A stretch of 64,000 nt of DNA from Levilactobacillus huananensis (lineage in GTDB: Bacteria > Bacillota > Bacilli > Lactobacillales > Lactobacillaceae): NCBI RefSeq assembly GCF_003946145.1, contig NZ_RHOC01000004.1:1-64000 (forward strand). The letters are read 5' to 3'. The notes beneath the pieces were generated by a model. It did not search any database. It saw only the letters and a list, made by a program, of their open reading frames with translations, and was not told where the DNA came from. A program made the position numbers and the translations under genes. Below, piece by piece: positions 1 through 9,137 of this stretch (positions are counted from its first letter, which is position 1; each line of letters opens with the position of its first letter).

Positions 1-18
1 TAGTTCTAGGCATAATAA

Positions 19-77
19 AGTCCCCTCAAAGTTAACAGATGAATTATACTTTTTCATCTGTCAACCTTAAGGGGACT
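19..77 (-). terminator. Long hairpin, probable terminator of the two-gene unit that follows it
   Basis: Arms at 19-42 and 54-77 are 24 nt each with an 11-nt loop. Read on the minus strand, the three positions that are not Watson-Crick become G-U pairs, so the hairpin is fully paired as a minus-strand RNA but mismatched on the plus strand. The trailing minus-strand sequence is T/A-rich but not a classical T tract. It lies 37 bp past the stop of the minus-strand gene ending at 114. Confidence 0.5.
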
Positions 78-113
78 ATAGCACTTCAATTAGGTCTGAC
101 AGTATTTTCACTT

Positions 114-386
114 TTATTCAGTTACGTGGTTCGCAGTAATCAATCGGTAGTTAAATGAATTAATCACTAACTGCACCTGACGAGACGAGTTAGTCACATA
201 GTAGTTCTTCCCCACCTTCTCAACGTCAGTAGCACTATCATCCAACACCGCAGTGACTAATGCTTCTATCTCTGGCTTCGACAGATCAACAGCCAGCTTC
301 TTATTCACCCGCTGATACACCAGCTCGGTATAGCAGACATATTCCTTGATTCGCGCCAACAACTCGCGCCTAACTAGCTTCGTCAT
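114..386 (-). CDS. DUF3781 family protein (90 aa)
   Basis: Small soluble protein of unknown function. The pattern CYTELVYQRVNKKL near the N-terminus, a central KVGKNYYV block and the C-terminal NSFNYRLITANHV fit the DUF3781 family of Firmicutes as I remember it, and the length is normal for that family. It has an ATG start and overlaps the end of the upstream gene by 17 bp, so the two are almost certainly co-transcribed and translationally coupled. No catalytic residues can be assigned. A long hairpin follows the stop. The family call is from recognition of the motif pattern only. Confidence 0.7.
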   Translation of the reverse strand: MTKLVRRELLARIKEYVCYTELVYQRVNKKLAVDLSKPEIEALVTAVLDDSATDVEKVGKNYYVTNSSRQVQLVINSFNYRLITANHVTE

Positions 387-627
387 CTTCCGTCACAAAC
401 GTATGCTTGTCATCCAACACATACTGGAATTCCACAGCGTTCAACATCAAGCTCGCCCGGAATAGTGCTTTGATCCCTTGTTCATTGCTCATCACCACAA
501 AGAATTCCCGATCGGTGCCACTGACCCGTTGGAAGCTGTCATACTCGCCAGTGAAACCTTCTTTGCGAAACAAGCCGATAATCTTCATCATTTCAATCTG
601 GGTTACTTCTTTATCTGCCAAATTCAA
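370..627 (-). CDS. Hypothetical protein, first gene of a two-gene unit (85 aa)
   Basis: I do not recognise this family. The protein is acidic, without signal peptide or membrane segment; it has a FRKEGFTGEYDSF segment and an acidic tail. The reading frame opens with TTG preceded by AAGAGA, a weak ribosome site; an alternative is the double ATG twelve codons in. It overlaps the DUF3781 gene by 17 bp, so the pair is one transcription unit lying between its own upstream repeats and the gpmA terminator. Coding status is supported mainly by that tight overlap. Confidence 0.55.
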   Translation of the reverse strand: MNLADKEVTQIEMMKIIGLFRKEGFTGEYDSFQRVSGTDREFFVVMSNEQGIKALFRASLMLNAVEFQYVLDDKHTFVTEDDEAS

Positions 628-653
628 TCTCTTTTCTCTTATTTAAATTTTCG

Positions 654-687
654 GTCACTACCGGCCCCTCTAGTGACCGCTAGTGAC
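654..687. promoter_or_regulatory. Three GTCACTA half-sites upstream of the DUF3781 unit
   Basis: GTCACTA occurs at 654-660 on the plus strand, and TAGTGAC at 671-677 and 681-687. Two are direct copies 10 bp apart (one helical turn) and the third is inverted. The position just upstream of the minus-strand gene starting at 627 suggests an operator. The regulator is unknown. Confidence 0.3.
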
Positions 688-698
688 ATTTTTTCCAC

Positions 699-728
699 GA
701 AAAAGCCGCCCCCAAAACGAGGCGGCTC
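699..728 (-). terminator. Rho-independent terminator of gpmA
   Basis: On the minus strand AGCCGCCTCG and its complement form a GC-rich stem followed by TTTTTC, 17 bp after the gpmA stop. Confidence 0.85.
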
Positions 729-744
729 TGACGCAAGCAGGTAG

Positions 745-1437
745 TTACTTACCTAACTTCGTCTTGTTAGTCATGTTCAATTTGTCATCAAAGTCGTAGA
801 CAACTGGTTCACCGGTTGCCATTTCGAGGTTCATGATGTCATCGTCGGAGATCCGTTCGATGTACTTGCTTAAGGCACGTAATGAGTTACCGTGAGCGGC
901 GATGATGACGTTCTTGCCGTCAAGCAACTTAGGTGCAATTTGGTCTTCCCAGAATGGCATAACGCGTTCCAGGGTAACCTTCAAGTTTTCCCCACCAGGC
1001 ACGATGTTAGGGTCCAAGTTAGCGTAACGAGGGTCCTTCACAGCTGAGCCTTCAGCATCTGGGGCCAGAAGTGGTGGTAAAACATCGTAGGAACGACGCC
1101 AGATGTGCACTTGATCGTCACCGTACTTTTCAGCGGTTTCCTTCTTGTTCAGGCCTTGTAAAGCACCGTAGTGACGTTCGTTCAAACGCCAAGTCTTGGT
1201 TTCTGGAATCCAGAGTTGGTCGGATTCTTCCAAAACGTAGTGTAACGTCTTGATCGCACGCTTCAGAACTGACGTGTAAGCGTAGTCGAAGGTCAAGCCA
1301 GATTCCTTGATCTTTTGACCAGCGGCCTTGGCTTCTTCAACACCCTTTTCACTCAAGTCAACATCAACCCAGCCGGTGAACTTGTTAGCTAAGTTCCATT
1401 CACTTTGTCCGTGGCGAATCAATACTAATTTTGCCAT
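745..1437 (-). CDS. gpmA: 2,3-bisphosphoglycerate-dependent phosphoglycerate mutase
   Basis: Cytosolic glycolytic enzyme interconverting 3- and 2-phosphoglycerate through a phosphohistidine. The N-terminal [10 protein letters not shown] carries the catalytic RHG (Arg8, His9), LNERHYG holds the catalytic Glu region, and [11 protein letters not shown] holds the second catalytic His. At 230 residues it is the usual length of dPGM. GTG at 1440 and ATG at 1437 are both possible; I prefer ATG because it gives the family N-terminus [10 protein letters not shown] and leaves 9 nt after AGAGG. It is monocistronic, with its own terminator at 699-728. Confidence 0.96.
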   Translation of the reverse strand: MAKLVLIRHGQSEWNLANKFTGWVDVDLSEKGVEEAKAAGQKIKESGLTFDYAYTSVLKRAIKTLHYVLEESDQLWIPETKTWRLNERHYGALQGLNKKETAEKYGDDQVHIWRRSYDVLPPLLAPDAEGSAVKDPRYANLDPNIVPGGENLKVTLERVMPFWEDQIAPKLLDGKNVIIAAHGNSLRALSKYIERISDDDIMNLEMATGEPVVYDFDDKLNMTNKTKLGK

Positions 1438-1585
1438 CACTGATAACCTCTTTCTGTTGTAGAATACCTTGTCATTTTACACCATCTCACCCTAAATTTC
1501 AGCTTAATTCTGCCGTTCGAGCCATGTAATCGTTTTCCATTACTCAATTAGCCATTTGCAGGTCCAGCTGCCCGCACTGTTAACT

Positions 1586-1620
1586 AAAAAATCAGCTTAG
1601 CGCTTCGGCTAAACTGACTT
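1586..1620 (-). terminator. Terminator of the AI-2E family permease gene
   Basis: Minus-strand stem TCAGTTTAGC / GCTAAGCTGA around CGAAGC, followed by TTTTT, a few bases after the stop at 1625. Confidence 0.8.
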
Positions 1621-1624
1621 TCTT

Positions 1625-2731
1625 CTATTTCTGATCACTATCACTATCGTTATCTTCATCATCACTTTGACTATAATTACGCCGGATTTCTCGTAATTTC
1701 TCCAGTTGTGGGGCCTGATGCAAGCCATGTACCGGCCGAACTCCCAAAATATCCAGGAAGAATGTGAAAATTGGCACCCCAACGATCAAGCCCCAAACGC
1801 CGAACAGTGCTTCGCCGGCTAATAAGACCACAAAAGTGTAGAAAATCGGCAATTCTGTACGGCTCGACATGAACTTGGGGTTCAACACATAGGCCTCGAG
1901 CGCGTGAACCACAACGATCATCACCAGAATATAGATAACATAGCGGAAACCACCCACGGTATAGCCGAGAATTGTCAACGGAATGACCGACACAATCACG
2001 CCGGCCACCGGAATCAAACTCAGGATGAAAATCATAATGGCTAGCGTCGCCAATTGTGGCATCTGCATGATGGCCAAGATAATTGTCGTAATCACCGTGT
2101 TGCAGAGCGCGATGAAGAATTGTGCCTCCAACACCACACCGAAAGTGTTAACGAACTTCGTGGCAAAGAAGTTAATATCCTGGAAGAACCACCCATACGT
2201 ACTCGTGAGGAAACGTTTAGAAAAAGCCGTCATCTGTTTCGACTCAATCGTGAAGAAGAAACTCAGAATCATCGACATAAAGACCGTGAATCCGAACGAC
2301 CCAATCGTCGACAGATAGGTCAGCACAAGCTTGGCACTGCTCTGAACCTGCGACACGATATTAGAATTACTGATATAGTCAGAGATCCACCGAATAACCT
2401 CATTATTCTCATTAGCGGGATTCTCATAGAAGTTAATGAGCCCTTCAATCCCCCGAACTGATGACGTGACAATGGTTGGCAGATAAGCCGTAATCACCCA
2501 ATACAGGCCACCCAGCACCGCAACATAGGTCACCGTGACAATCAATGCCGGTGGCACCTTCACAAAGCGCCGCACGGCCTTGACCAGTTGCAACACCAAG
2601 AAGGTAAAAATGAACGTCAATAGAATCATGTTCATTTCACTTCTGATCAGCCACAGCACAAAGATTAATAGCACCAGGATAACGAAGCGTCGTAGCCGAA
2701 CATTGTCGATAAATCGTTGCCAAATACTCAA
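1625..2731 (-). CDS. AI-2E family (UPF0118/PerM-like) membrane transporter (368 aa)
   Basis: Polytopic membrane protein of the family that includes TqsA and PerM, associated with export of autoinducer-2 or other small solutes; the real substrate cannot be read from sequence. Seven or eight hydrophobic segments are visible, including paired N-terminal helices around residues 15-65 and the C-terminal block with VVLLAGEALFGVWGLIVGVP, which is the conserved family signature. The tail ends in an acidic Asp/Ser stretch. The start is TTG with a G-rich ribosome site 8 nt upstream. It is a single gene between two terminators. Confidence 0.85.
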   Translation of the reverse strand: MSIWQRFIDNVRLRRFVILVLLIFVLWLIRSEMNMILLTFIFTFLVLQLVKAVRRFVKVPPALIVTVTYVAVLGGLYWVITAYLPTIVTSSVRGIEGLINFYENPANENNEVIRWISDYISNSNIVSQVQSSAKLVLTYLSTIGSFGFTVFMSMILSFFFTIESKQMTAFSKRFLTSTYGWFFQDINFFATKFVNTFGVVLEAQFFIALCNTVITTIILAIMQMPQLATLAIMIFILSLIPVAGVIVSVIPLTILGYTVGGFRYVIYILVMIVVVHALEAYVLNPKFMSSRTELPIFYTFVVLLAGEALFGVWGLIVGVPIFTFFLDILGVRPVHGLHQAPQLEKLREIRRNYSQSDDEDNDSDSDQK

Positions 2732-2867
2732 ACGTCATTCCCCCCATTTCATCTGCTTTTTATTATACCGCATTGCTTCCAGATCCCTAGCACTTTCCAC
2801 CAGTTAACGCCGTAGCCTGCCGTGATGGGTCATCATCTACCGGCAACCCCACCGAATTTGAACCACA

Positions 2868-2897
2868 CAAAAGAGCGTGGTTGCAACCACGCTCTTC
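2868..2897. terminator. Perfect palindromic terminator after the ROK regulator gene
   Basis: AAGAGCGTGGTTG pairs with CAACCACGCTCTT with no mismatches; short T runs on both sides make it potentially bidirectional. It lies 25 bp past the stop at 2922. Confidence 0.75.
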
Positions 2898-2921
2898 TGA
2901 CTTAATTTTAGATTTTTTCGC

Positions 2922-4106
2922 CTAAGATTCCACACTCTCGAGCACTGCCGAGCGCTCATTGGTGAAGGTTAATTGCAAGTCGTCTAATGCTAAGGCCCGG
3001 TGAATAATCGCCGAAGCCCCACCCTTTAAGGACGCCTCACGGGAATTCTTGGTTAACAGGAGTGGCGCCTTCCGCACAATCGCCAATTGGTCGACGTAGT
3101 TGCGAACGGTTTCCATTAGTTCTGGCAACAACTCCAGGATTGGAGCATTGACGATAATGGCATCCGGCGCGAACGTATTCGACAAGTTCCCCAGGACCTT
3201 GGCGAGATAGTAAGCAAACTCGTCAAGAATCGACAATAATTCTGGCCGGTGACTCAGATAATCACGACGGATCCGGTTCACATCGACCCGATCAATCTTC
3301 TGGTAGGCCATAATCCGTTGCAGAACTGTTCCTTCTGCCACATAGTGATTAACTGTCTCTGAATTTCCTTCCTGATAGCGATCGGCCAATGGACAAGTCC
3401 CAATATTGCCGGCTTCACCATTGTGTCCGCGATACAGATGGCCTTCGGTGATAATGCCGGCGCTAACTTGGTCTCTAATCGTCACTGAAATCAAATTACG
3501 ATAAACGCCTTCACCGGAGAAGTCTCGTTCAAAGATTGCCGATTGATTGGCCAAATCTTCCAAAACAACAGGAACTTGGAATTTATCACTAAAGTACTTC
3601 GCCAAATCAAAGTTTTTGAAGCCTTTCAAACAAGAATCCAGAATCTGGTTGTCATAAATCGTGCCATCCAAACCAAATGAAATTCCTAACAGTCGCGTGT
3701 CACTATTCGCCACTGTCGCCACAATCTTTTCATCAATCATATCCAGAACTGTCGTCAGATCAACGCCTCGCGTTGAAACGCTTGCATAATTCTCCGAGCG
3801 CCCATCTAGTTGACTGGTAATCATCGAGAACCGTGACCGCAAAATATTAATGCTGATGACATAACCATACCCCACGTTTAGCAATGCCATGACCGGTTTC
3901 CGACCGCCGTTACGCGTGCTGACACCGTGACCAACCTCACGGATCAACCCTTCATGCAGTAACTGACTGTAAATATCAGAGACCGTCACTTTGTTTAAAC
4001 TCAGGTTACGAGAAATTTGACTACGCGAAATCGGACCAGCGTTGACAATCTGCTGTAAAACTTGTTTTTCATTCGTCGTACGCATGATATGTTTGTTGAT
4101 AATCAT
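2922..4106 (-). CDS. ROK family transcriptional regulator (NagC/XylR type, 394 aa)
   Basis: Predicted sugar-responsive repressor. An N-terminal winged HTH (ISRSQISRNLSLNKVTVSDIYSQLL, quoted here only to mark residues about 29-53 of the protein) is followed by a ROK sugar-binding domain with the GISFGLDGTIYD and GHNGEAGNIGT segments. The usual ROK zinc motif CxCGxxGCxE is not evident: only CPLAD remains after the GHNGE motif. Several starts are possible; I use the ATG giving MIINKHIMR, because the upstream TTG has no well-placed ribosome site. No sugar genes adjoin it, so its target is unknown; the 480-bp AT-rich region upstream may hold its operators. Confidence 0.85.
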   Translation of the reverse strand: MIINKHIMRTTNEKQVLQQIVNAGPISRSQISRNLSLNKVTVSDIYSQLLHEGLIREVGHGVSTRNGGRKPVMALLNVGYGYVISINILRSRFSMITSQLDGRSENYASVSTRGVDLTTVLDMIDEKIVATVANSDTRLLGISFGLDGTIYDNQILDSCLKGFKNFDLAKYFSDKFQVPVVLEDLANQSAIFERDFSGEGVYRNLISVTIRDQVSAGIITEGHLYRGHNGEAGNIGTCPLADRYQEGNSETVNHYVAEGTVLQRIMAYQKIDRVDVNRIRRDYLSHRPELLSILDEFAYYLAKVLGNLSNTFAPDAIIVNAPILELLPELMETVRNYVDQLAIVRKAPLLLTKNSREASLKGGASAIIHRALALDDLQLTFTNERSAVLESVES

Positions 4107-4557
4107 AATTTTCTTGCAACGCCACTCCCCCAATAGCCTTGTGGTGATTTGGGAATCAAATCAGTTCAGGTCGCCCTATCCCCCAAGATCGGTGCTCACC
4201 CAGCTATTTTCAGAGGCAGCGTTGCTCTACCCCCCTTGTAGATTTCTGATTCTATCTATATAGTAAGACACCCTTACCAATTTAGTGTAAATAATGACTT
4301 GTGAAATATTTTAGGATTTAAGTTCACAAAGTTGTCTAAAATGCCTTGATGACGGCGATTAGGACAGTTAATTTACCTAGATATCCCGTGGGTGAAGTAA
4401 TTAACTTACTAACTTATTTGTTTGCTAACCTTACCATCATGTCAAGTTTTAAGACCGTTAGGATAGATATGGTAAGTTTTCCTACCAAATTGATCGGCTT
4501 GACTCGCAAACGCCTTTTTTTTCTGCTAAGCGTCGCTATCTTTCGAAGACCGCTATG
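4107..4557. other. Non-coding region upstream of the ROK regulator
   Basis: AT-rich region without a convincing gene. On the minus strand it contains TTAGCAAACAAATAAG followed by TTAGTAAG (about 4403-4436), reminiscent of XylR/ROK-type half-sites, and an imperfect repeat GTTAATTTAC/GTAATTAAC around 4366-4404. These could be operators of the ROK gene, but that is inference. Confidence 0.3.
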
Positions 4558-4592
4558 CAAAAAAAAGAACCCAGACCATCGTCCAGGTTCTT
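4558..4592 (-). terminator. Terminator of the membrane-anchored repeat protein gene
   Basis: Minus-strand hairpin AGAACCTGGAC / GTCTGGGTTCT followed by eight T, directly after the stop at 4601. Confidence 0.85.
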
Positions 4593-4600
4593 CTCCTCAT

Positions 4601-5476
4601 TTACTTTAAGTTTTGCTGGGTGTATTGTGTCAACGAAATCTTTTGCTTGCTGGCTTGTTGAATGGCTACCCGCACGTCCTGGTCACTCATGGCATCCGAG
4701 TGTCCACCGGCCGCACTGATCGTCTTTCTCGCATTAGCAATCTGAGCCGCGGTAATGACCTTACCGTTAACCTCTTTCTCCTTTTGTGTAACCGTGTATT
4801 CGTTACTTCCGGAGTAATTGCTTGCGGCCGCCTGTTCAGACGACGTCAGAGACGCGCTAGAGCTGCTAGCGGTGCTGCTACTCGAGGAAGCACTCGTTGC
4901 AGAACTCGTGTTGGCCGCTTGACCCGCGTTGTTAGACTTCCGTAATGCCAGCGCCTGATCGTACAGGTTTTGGTAATACTTCTGACGGAACTTCGCGTTG
5001 TTAAATAATTCGTCCAAAGTTGTATTGGATTGACCATAGTTCAGGGCCTGATTCTCACCCGTGGCCTTGGTTAAAATCTTCTTGAATTCCTTGACGTTGG
5101 CCAAAATTCCCTTAACTTGCTTGACCTTCGCCGTCGCCCGCGTCACGAGAACTGACGAGCCTTGGGTCGTCGCCTTAACGGCTTCGTAATGCTTGCGGGC
5201 CGTTGTAAAGTGCCGTGCATCCAAGGCGTTTTCCCCAGAAACGAATTGCTGCGTCTGCGTCAGGTACGTCTGAGCTGACTCGTCATTCAAACGCCGCTTG
5301 AGCGCGTTCTGGAAATAGCTCTCCGCCTGCGTATAATGTTTACTTTGAATAGCAGTCCGACCATTGGTCATCGCTGCCTGGTACTCTTTAGCTGTCGCAT
5401 GATGATTTGAATAAGCATAACCACCAATCAGCAGTGCCACAACGACTGTCGCTACGACCCATACCCATTTTTTCAA
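4601..5476 (-). CDS. Membrane-anchored extracytoplasmic protein with TPR-like N-terminal half (291 aa)
   Basis: No family recognised with certainty. Residues 5-24 form an uncleaved signal anchor (WVWVVATVVVALLIGGYAYS). The following region up to about residue 180 looks like helical TPR-type repeats (AIQSKHYTQAESYFQNALKR, then a second copy with ALDARHFTTARKHYEAV). A Ser/Ala/Thr-rich linker around 185-225 precedes a small C-terminal domain with TAAQIANARKTISAAGGHSDAM. The start is TTG with a perfect GGAGG 9 nt upstream. Likely a cell-surface protein; the partner is unknown. Monocistronic. Confidence 0.7.
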   Translation of the reverse strand: MKKWVWVVATVVVALLIGGYAYSNHHATAKEYQAAMTNGRTAIQSKHYTQAESYFQNALKRRLNDESAQTYLTQTQQFVSGENALDARHFTTARKHYEAVKATTQGSSVLVTRATAKVKQVKGILANVKEFKKILTKATGENQALNYGQSNTTLDELFNNAKFRQKYYQNLYDQALALRKSNNAGQAANTSSATSASSSSSTASSSSASLTSSEQAAASNYSGSNEYTVTQKEKEVNGKVITAAQIANARKTISAAGGHSDAMSDQDVRVAIQQASKQKISLTQYTQQNLK

Positions 5477-5600
5477 AATGAAAGACCTCCGCTGGTTAAT
5501 TGTAAACTCATTATACCATGCTTAGCCGGTAAATCGGTCAATTTTACCGAGTCCTCGCAACCAAAAATCCAGGTTAACCGTTTTCATCCGAATCCTTTCC

Positions 5601-5630
5601 TTACGTCAAACAGGGTGAAAGGCGTATAAT
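5601..5630 (+). promoter_or_regulatory. Probable cfa promoter
   Basis: TTACGT (-35-like) and a perfect TATAAT (5625-5630) separated by 18 bp, about 60 bp before the cfa start. Confidence 0.55.
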
Positions 5631-5690
5631 GATGAAGTAATTTTGTTTTTCGACTATTATATGGTAGAAAAACCGGAAAGGACCCCTGTC

Positions 5691-6893
5691 ATGCTTGAAA
5701 AAACATTCTACAAGACGTTTCTAAGCCACACCTTTAACATCCCCGTCCGTGTCAACTATTGGGACGGATCCAGTGATGTTTATGGGACTGGCACTCCCGA
5801 CATCACCATTACCTTCCACGAAGCCATTCCGATTAAGGAAATCTCCAGTAATGCCTCTATTGCACTGGGCGAAGCTATCATGGACGGTAAGATTGAAGTC
5901 GACGGCAGCATCGAAGACCTGATTACTGCGGCCTACGAAAACACGGATTCCTTCTTCCACAACAAGAAGTTTATCCACTTCCTGCCAAAACAAAAACACA
6001 CGGTCAAAGAAAGTAAGTCCGATGTGCAAGACCACTACGATATTGGGAATAACTTTTACAAGTTATGGCTGGATGACACCATGACATACTCCTGTGCCTA
6101 CTTTGAGTCACCCGATGATGATTTGCATACCGCACAGGTTAATAAGGTTCATCACATCATCAAAAAGCTGAACCCTCAACCCGGGAAGACACTTCTCGAT
6201 ATTGGTTGTGGTTGGGGTACCCTGATGTTGACGGCGGCCAAGGAATATGGCCTGCACGTCACTGGGATTACGCTGAGCCAAGAACAATATGACTACGTGA
6301 ACGCACGCATCGAGGAGGATGGCCTCCAAAATGTTGCTGAAGTTCGGTTGGAAGACTACCGCGAATTAGGCAACGAAAAGTGGGACTACATTACCTCTGT
6401 GGGGATGTTCGAACACGTTGGTCAAGAGAATCTGGGCCAATACTTCGAGTGTGTTCAAAAGTATCTGATGAATGATGGTGTCGCCTTAATCCACGGGATC
6501 ACCCGGCAACAGGGTGGGGCCAACAATGGTTGGTTAAACAAGTGGATCTTCCCAGGTGGTTACGTGCCTGGCTTGATTGAAAACACCACCCACATCATCG
6601 AGAGCGGGTTACAGATCGATGATCTGGAGCCTCTGCGTCGCCACTACCAAAAGACGGTAGAGATTTGGGATAAGAACTTCAACGACCACCGCGATGAAGT
6701 CGTCAAGATGTTTGACGAACGCTTCGTTCGGATGTGGGATCTTTATCTTCAGGCTTGCGCAGCATCATTCAAGTCTGGTAATATTGACGTGATTCAATAT
6801 TTGATCTCAAAGGGCCCTTCAGCCCGGATGTTACCTATGACGCGGGACTACATGTACGATGAGACTCACGACAAGACAACGGTAACAGACTAA
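5691..6893 (+). CDS. cfa: Cyclopropane-fatty-acyl-phospholipid synthase (400 aa)
   Basis: Transfers a methylene group from S-adenosylmethionine to unsaturated acyl chains of membrane phospholipids, a stress and stationary-phase modification in lactobacilli. The SAM site [12 protein letters not shown] lies near residue 173, the family sequence [11 protein letters not shown] precedes it, and GMFEHVG follows. The first in-frame ATG (5643 region) is ignored because the ATG at 5691 has GAAAGGA 8 nt upstream and yields the normal length. It is the only long plus-strand gene in the first 39 kb and is flanked by its own promoter and terminator. Confidence 0.95.
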   Translation: MLEKTFYKTFLSHTFNIPVRVNYWDGSSDVYGTGTPDITITFHEAIPIKEISSNASIALGEAIMDGKIEVDGSIEDLITAAYENTDSFFHNKKFIHFLPKQKHTVKESKSDVQDHYDIGNNFYKLWLDDTMTYSCAYFESPDDDLHTAQVNKVHHIIKKLNPQPGKTLLDIGCGWGTLMLTAAKEYGLHVTGITLSQEQYDYVNARIEEDGLQNVAEVRLEDYRELGNEKWDYITSVGMFEHVGQENLGQYFECVQKYLMNDGVALIHGITRQQGGANNGWLNKWIFPGGYVPGLIENTTHIIESGLQIDDLEPLRRHYQKTVEIWDKNFNDHRDEVVKMFDERFVRMWDLYLQACAASFKSGNIDVIQYLISKGPSARMLPMTRDYMYDETHDKTTVTD

Positions 6894-6930
6894 TCACCAG
6901 GCCAGAATGACCGCGGATCATTCGACCGAC

Positions 6931-6980
6931 TTAAAAGCACCACTTACCTGGATTGATCACCAGGTAGGTGATGCTTTTTT
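6931..6980 (+). terminator. Terminator of cfa
   Basis: AAAGCACCACTTACCTGG pairs with CCAGGTAGGTGATGCTTT (few mismatches) and is followed by TTTT on the plus strand. Confidence 0.85.
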
Positions 6981-7104
6981 GATTGACTTAATTTTTCTCA
7001 TAGCTAAATTGACGAGGTTCTTAACCATTGTGTCTGATTTTCATCTCTTATCGGCCTGCATGACGAAACGTGGTATGGTTGAGCCAGTTCAAATCGTTTC
7101 GATC

Positions 7105-7136
7105 AAAAAAGAGGTCCGGCAAGAACGCCAGACCTC
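7105..7136 (-). terminator. Terminator of azlCD
   Basis: Minus-strand stem GAGGTCTGGCG / GCCGGACCTC followed by TTTTTT, about 26 bp past the azlD stop. Confidence 0.85.
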
Positions 7137-7161
7137 AGCTGATTTAGTTAGTCATTTAATG

Positions 7162-7506
7162 TCAGAGGAACATCGACAAGAGGAACACCCCTGCCAGTCC
7201 GACAACGACGGAAACGGCCATCGACCGCGTTCGATAGGCAATGTAGATCACAATCACTGCCGCAATCATTAAAGGATAGTTGGTCAGAACCAACCCGTAG
7301 CTAGAGCTATCAATGAAGATATCTTTAACCACCAGAGCCGTAAACAATGACACCGGCACAAACTTCATCCATTCGTTAAACCATTCAGGAATGGCCCGCT
7401 TGGTGAACAGCATCAGCGGCACGAAACGGGGAATGAAGGCGACAACAAATCCCAAAATAATTAGCCAAAAATGTTGCGTACTGTTCCAGTTATTAACTGC
7501 ATTCAT
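7162..7506 (-). CDS. azlD: AzlD family branched-chain amino acid exporter subunit (114 aa)
   Basis: Small partner of AzlC in export of branched-chain amino acids and analogues across the cytoplasmic membrane. Four hydrophobic helices and the family sequence FIPRFVPLMLF with VPVSLFTALV are visible; the length is typical. ATG start with AGGGAGA placed 6 nt upstream. It follows azlC by 17 bp on the same strand and shares its terminator. Substrate range is inferred from the family. Confidence 0.88.
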   Translation of the reverse strand: MNAVNNWNSTQHFWLIILGFVVAFIPRFVPLMLFTKRAIPEWFNEWMKFVPVSLFTALVVKDIFIDSSSYGLVLTNYPLMIAAVIVIYIAYRTRSMAVSVVVGLAGVFLLSMFL

Positions 7507-7523
7507 ATAGTTCTCCCTGCATC

Positions 7524-8327
7524 CTAATTAGCGTCTGAATGTTCCACAACTGATTTCTTTGACCCTGGACTATGTAACCGTCGCAACCAGTGACTGTCCG
7601 GCATCTTCTTTTGCAGAAGTTCTTCCAATCCAAACCCAATTAACGAAGAGACAATCGTCGCAATGACTAGTCCTAACGTACTCTTGGTTATAATCATGAA
7701 GAAGGCAGCCAACACTGCCGAAACGAGACAAATCAGAACCGTCAAGTGACTCTTAAGTTGCATCACAATCATGTAGAGGAACAAGGACGTCAGCGCAAAG
7801 TGCACGACGCTCAAATCAATCTTCAACGCGCTACCGATTAGACTACCGATAACGTTACTCGTTGCCCAGAACAACAGCGAATAGTGTTCGACCATCAAGG
7901 CCTCGCGTACCGTCCACTTCTTATCCGTCGCAAATTTTAAGTAGTTAATCGCATAATTTTCATCATTTAACGAAACCGCAAAAATAAATAAAAAGCGGTT
8001 GGATTGGCCTTTTAAGTAAGGCGATAGACTCGAACTCAGTAATGCATACCGAAGTTCCAAGAAAAACAGCATCAAAACAATTGAAAGTAATGGGGAATTA
8101 ATAGTCAACATCGTGGCAATTAAAAATTGACCCCCACCAGAAAAGACCAGCAGTGAAACTAATCCAGTAAGGAATGTATTGAACCCTGCCGCGTGTAGCA
8201 AAATCCCACAAGCCAGCCCGATAGGTATGTAACTCAAGTTAAGGGGCATGGCTACCCGCAAGGTCGACCGCCACATGGGTTCTGTGGGGTCCGGCACCTG
8301 CTTGGGGTTTGGCCGTCGTTTATTCAA
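7524..8327 (-). CDS. azlC: AzlC family branched-chain amino acid exporter subunit (267 aa)
   Basis: Polytopic membrane protein forming the exporter with AzlD. The segment SYIPIGLACGILLHAAGF and the following hydrophobic helices are typical of AzlC. An upstream ATG extends the frame by 19 residues, but a GGAGG lies 9 nt before the TTG at 8327, giving LNKRRPNPKQ as the true N-terminus; I chose that start. The last two residues-worth of sequence is followed 17 bp later by azlD. No regulator gene of the AzlB type is adjacent. Confidence 0.88.
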   Translation of the reverse strand: MNKRRPNPKQVPDPTEPMWRSTLRVAMPLNLSYIPIGLACGILLHAAGFNTFLTGLVSLLVFSGGGQFLIATMLTINSPLLSIVLMLFFLELRYALLSSSLSPYLKGQSNRFLFIFAVSLNDENYAINYLKFATDKKWTVREALMVEHYSLLFWATSNVIGSLIGSALKIDLSVVHFALTSLFLYMIVMQLKSHLTVLICLVSAVLAAFFMIITKSTLGLVIATIVSSLIGFGLEELLQKKMPDSHWLRRLHSPGSKKSVVEHSDAN

Positions 8328-8537
8328 GAATGTCTGCCTCCGTCGAATACTCTGAGATATGAAGCACGTTAATGGATTTACCACTTACGAGTAAAACCAC
8401 ACGATGATATTTTAACATGTTTCAGCCCATTTTCATATAACATCTCTGATATTTATCAAGGGTTATCCCTAATCTAGCTAGGATCTATGAAACGTTTGTG
8501 AAGTTCCCCAGGAAGTTTTCATAACTTTCATTACTTT

Positions 8538-9044
8538 TTAATCTGTCGTCGTGAAATGACGGCCGTAGACTTCCAAGTCGGCGGTAAACCCAGGCATTTC
8601 CGCAATTTGGGGCAGATGGCCCCACTGCTCATAGCCGGCCTTTTCAAAGAGGTGCCGGCTGGCCTGATTGTGACCGAAGATCCGCGCAATCACCGTCGTT
8701 AACCCTAGCTTTGGGGCCTGTTGGGCAATCCAATCAACGGCCTGTGACCCAAGATGCTGCCCCTGCTGATCACCAGCCAGGTAAAGGGCCGCTTCGGCTA
8801 TGCCCCGATAACCAGCACGGTCACTGTAAGGCTCTAGGCCGATAAAACCGGCCACCCGGCCCTCATTTTCAATCATCCATAGTGGGAAACGTAATGGATC
8901 AAAGGCGTCAAACCAAGCCTCCCGCTGCGCGACGGTTACCGGTTGAAGGTCCGCCGTACTTTGCTTCGTGGCGACCGCTTCATTATAGATGGCGACGATC
9001 AATGACAGATCAGCCCGCTTAGCTGACCGAAATTGGATACTCAT
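8538..9044 (-). CDS. GNAT family N-acetyltransferase (168 aa)
   Basis: Acetyl-CoA-dependent acetyltransferase, closest in pattern to the phosphinothricin/MnaT-type subgroup. The N-terminal IVAIYNEAVA and PLWMIENEGRVAGFIGL motifs, the acetyl-CoA loop region QQGQHLGSQAVDW and the ending FEKAGYEQWGHLP are characteristic. The chosen ATG has AAAGGGG 8-9 nt upstream; an ATG seven codons earlier has only GGAG at short spacing. The true substrate cannot be predicted. It is transcribed after the terminator of the YhgE-type gene. Confidence 0.85.
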   Translation of the reverse strand: MSIQFRSAKRADLSLIVAIYNEAVATKQSTADLQPVTVAQREAWFDAFDPLRFPLWMIENEGRVAGFIGLEPYSDRAGYRGIAEAALYLAGDQQGQHLGSQAVDWIAQQAPKLGLTTVIARIFGHNQASRHLFEKAGYEQWGHLPQIAEMPGFTADLEVYGRHFTTTD

Positions 9045-9085
9045 TCTAAAATCCCCTTTTCTCATACATACTCCTTTATTATACG

Positions 9086-9122
9086 CAAAAAGCGACGCGA
9101 AACCAGCGGTCTCGCGTCGCTT
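9086..9122 (-). terminator. Terminator of the YhgE/Pip gene
   Basis: Minus-strand stem GAAGCGACGCGA / TCGCGTCGCTTT followed by T residues, 15 bp after the stop at 9138. Confidence 0.9.
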
Positions 9123-9137
9123 CTCAGCAAGTCAGGA